Source of the DNA: Lachnoclostridium sp. UBA5725
Lineage (GTDB): Bacteria; Bacillota; Clostridia; Lachnospirales; Lachnospiraceae
Length of the DNA stretch: 6,583 nucleotides
Assembly (NCBI GenBank): GCA_002419585.1
Contig: DIGJ01000012.1
Coordinates: forward strand, 111,185 to 117,767
Direction of reading: 5' to 3'
This document shows, piece by piece, positions 6,451 through 6,583 of this stretch (within the stretch, counting starts at the first letter, position 1; each line of letters starts with the position of its first letter). Below the pieces are notes generated by a model. The model had not been told where the DNA came from. It saw nothing but the letters and a program-made list of their open reading frames with translations, and made no database searches. A program made the position numbers and the translations under genes.

Positions 6451-6583
6451 CTAGGATTTTATATCAATCGTATGAGCATTCCACGTAACCTCTAAGCAAT
6501 CGAGAAATGACTCAAAGGGAGTCAATTCTCGATAGAGTTTACGTTCTACCTTCCGGTGTTTTCTAGTTTTCATTCGTGGATGA
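6451..6583 (-). CDS. Doubtful short frame, open to the right edge
   Basis: On the minus strand a frame enters from the window edge and stops at TAG (6453-6451), giving about 43 residues. An internal ATG at 6573 would give 40 residues beginning MKTRKHRKVERKLYREL, strongly basic at first. No ribosome binding site precedes that ATG, so if the frame is real it is more likely the 3' end of a gene beginning outside the window. The stem-loop at 6483-6544 lies inside it, and conserved coding sequence rarely carries so regular an inverted repeat. I recognise no family; chance is a fair explanation. Confidence 0.2.
   Translation of the reverse strand, partial: HPRMKTRKHRKVERKLYRELTPFESFLDCLEVTWNAHTIDIKS
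6483..6544. repeat. Long imperfect inverted repeat (stem-loop)
   Basis: ATCGAGAA-A-TGACTC (6499-6513) pairs with GAGTCA-A-TTCTCGAT (6519-6533) around the 5-base loop AAAGG: 14 pairs and one A-A mismatch. The stem continues outward after a one-sided 5-base bulge (6494-6498): CTCT (6490-6493) pairs with AGAG (6534-6537), and after one mismatch ACGTAA (6483-6488) pairs with TTACGT (6539-6544). That makes about 24 pairs over 62 bases. No T-run follows on either strand, so it is not a standard intrinsic terminator. It could be a processed RNA hairpin, a protein-bound 3' end, or a small palindromic repeat element. Confidence 0.7.

Noticed and set aside
6451..6573. The 40-codon minus-strand frame as a graspetide-type precursor for the ATP-grasp ligase
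   Set aside because: It lies on the opposite strand, lacks a ribosome binding site and is open to the window edge. The ligase also looks more like cyanophycin synthetase/RimK than a graspetide enzyme.

Overview
This AT-rich window looks like chromosomal DNA of an anaerobic Firmicute (Clostridia), probably a Lachnospiraceae or Lachnoclostridium-type organism. That placement is inference. It rests on strong AGGAGG-type ribosome binding sites, sigma-A-like promoters, a typical clostridial formate-tetrahydrofolate ligase, and an aconitase-superfamily protein of the YbhJ-like 'hydratase' type. No mobile element, CRISPR array, tRNA or rRNA was seen.

Layout. Positions 1-71 hold a possible rightward terminator that converges on the first gene. 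A leftward gene (72-2351, minus) encodes a 759-residue aconitase-superfamily hydratase and has its own promoter. Upstream of it, and also leftward, lie a coiled-coil protein of unknown function (2475-3365, with a possible in-frame start at 3425) and formate-tetrahydrofolate ligase, fhs (3468-5138). Fhs and the coiled-coil gene are about 40 to 100 bases apart with no convincing terminator between them, so they are probably at least partly co-transcribed. A 221-base divergent intergenic region (5139-5359) carries the fhs promoter leftward and a good promoter rightward. The rightward promoter serves a free-standing ATP-grasp ligase (5360-6298, plus). The last 285 bases have no convincing gene. 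They contain a long imperfect stem-loop (6483-6544) and a short minus-strand frame that stays open to the window edge.

How the genes fit together. Fhs brings formate into one-carbon metabolism, and the hydratase probably acts on a small carboxylic acid. Both are metabolic, but nothing in the sequence ties them to one pathway. The coiled-coil protein and the ATP-grasp ligase are the poorly understood genes. I see no complete new multi-gene system. The best leads are: six tandem 10-base units filling the predicted 5' leader of the ATP-grasp gene; a second Shine-Dalgarno of the coiled-coil gene that can be masked by a hairpin; the conserved-looking C-terminal domain of that protein; active-site substitutions in the hydratase; and the 3' stem-loop.
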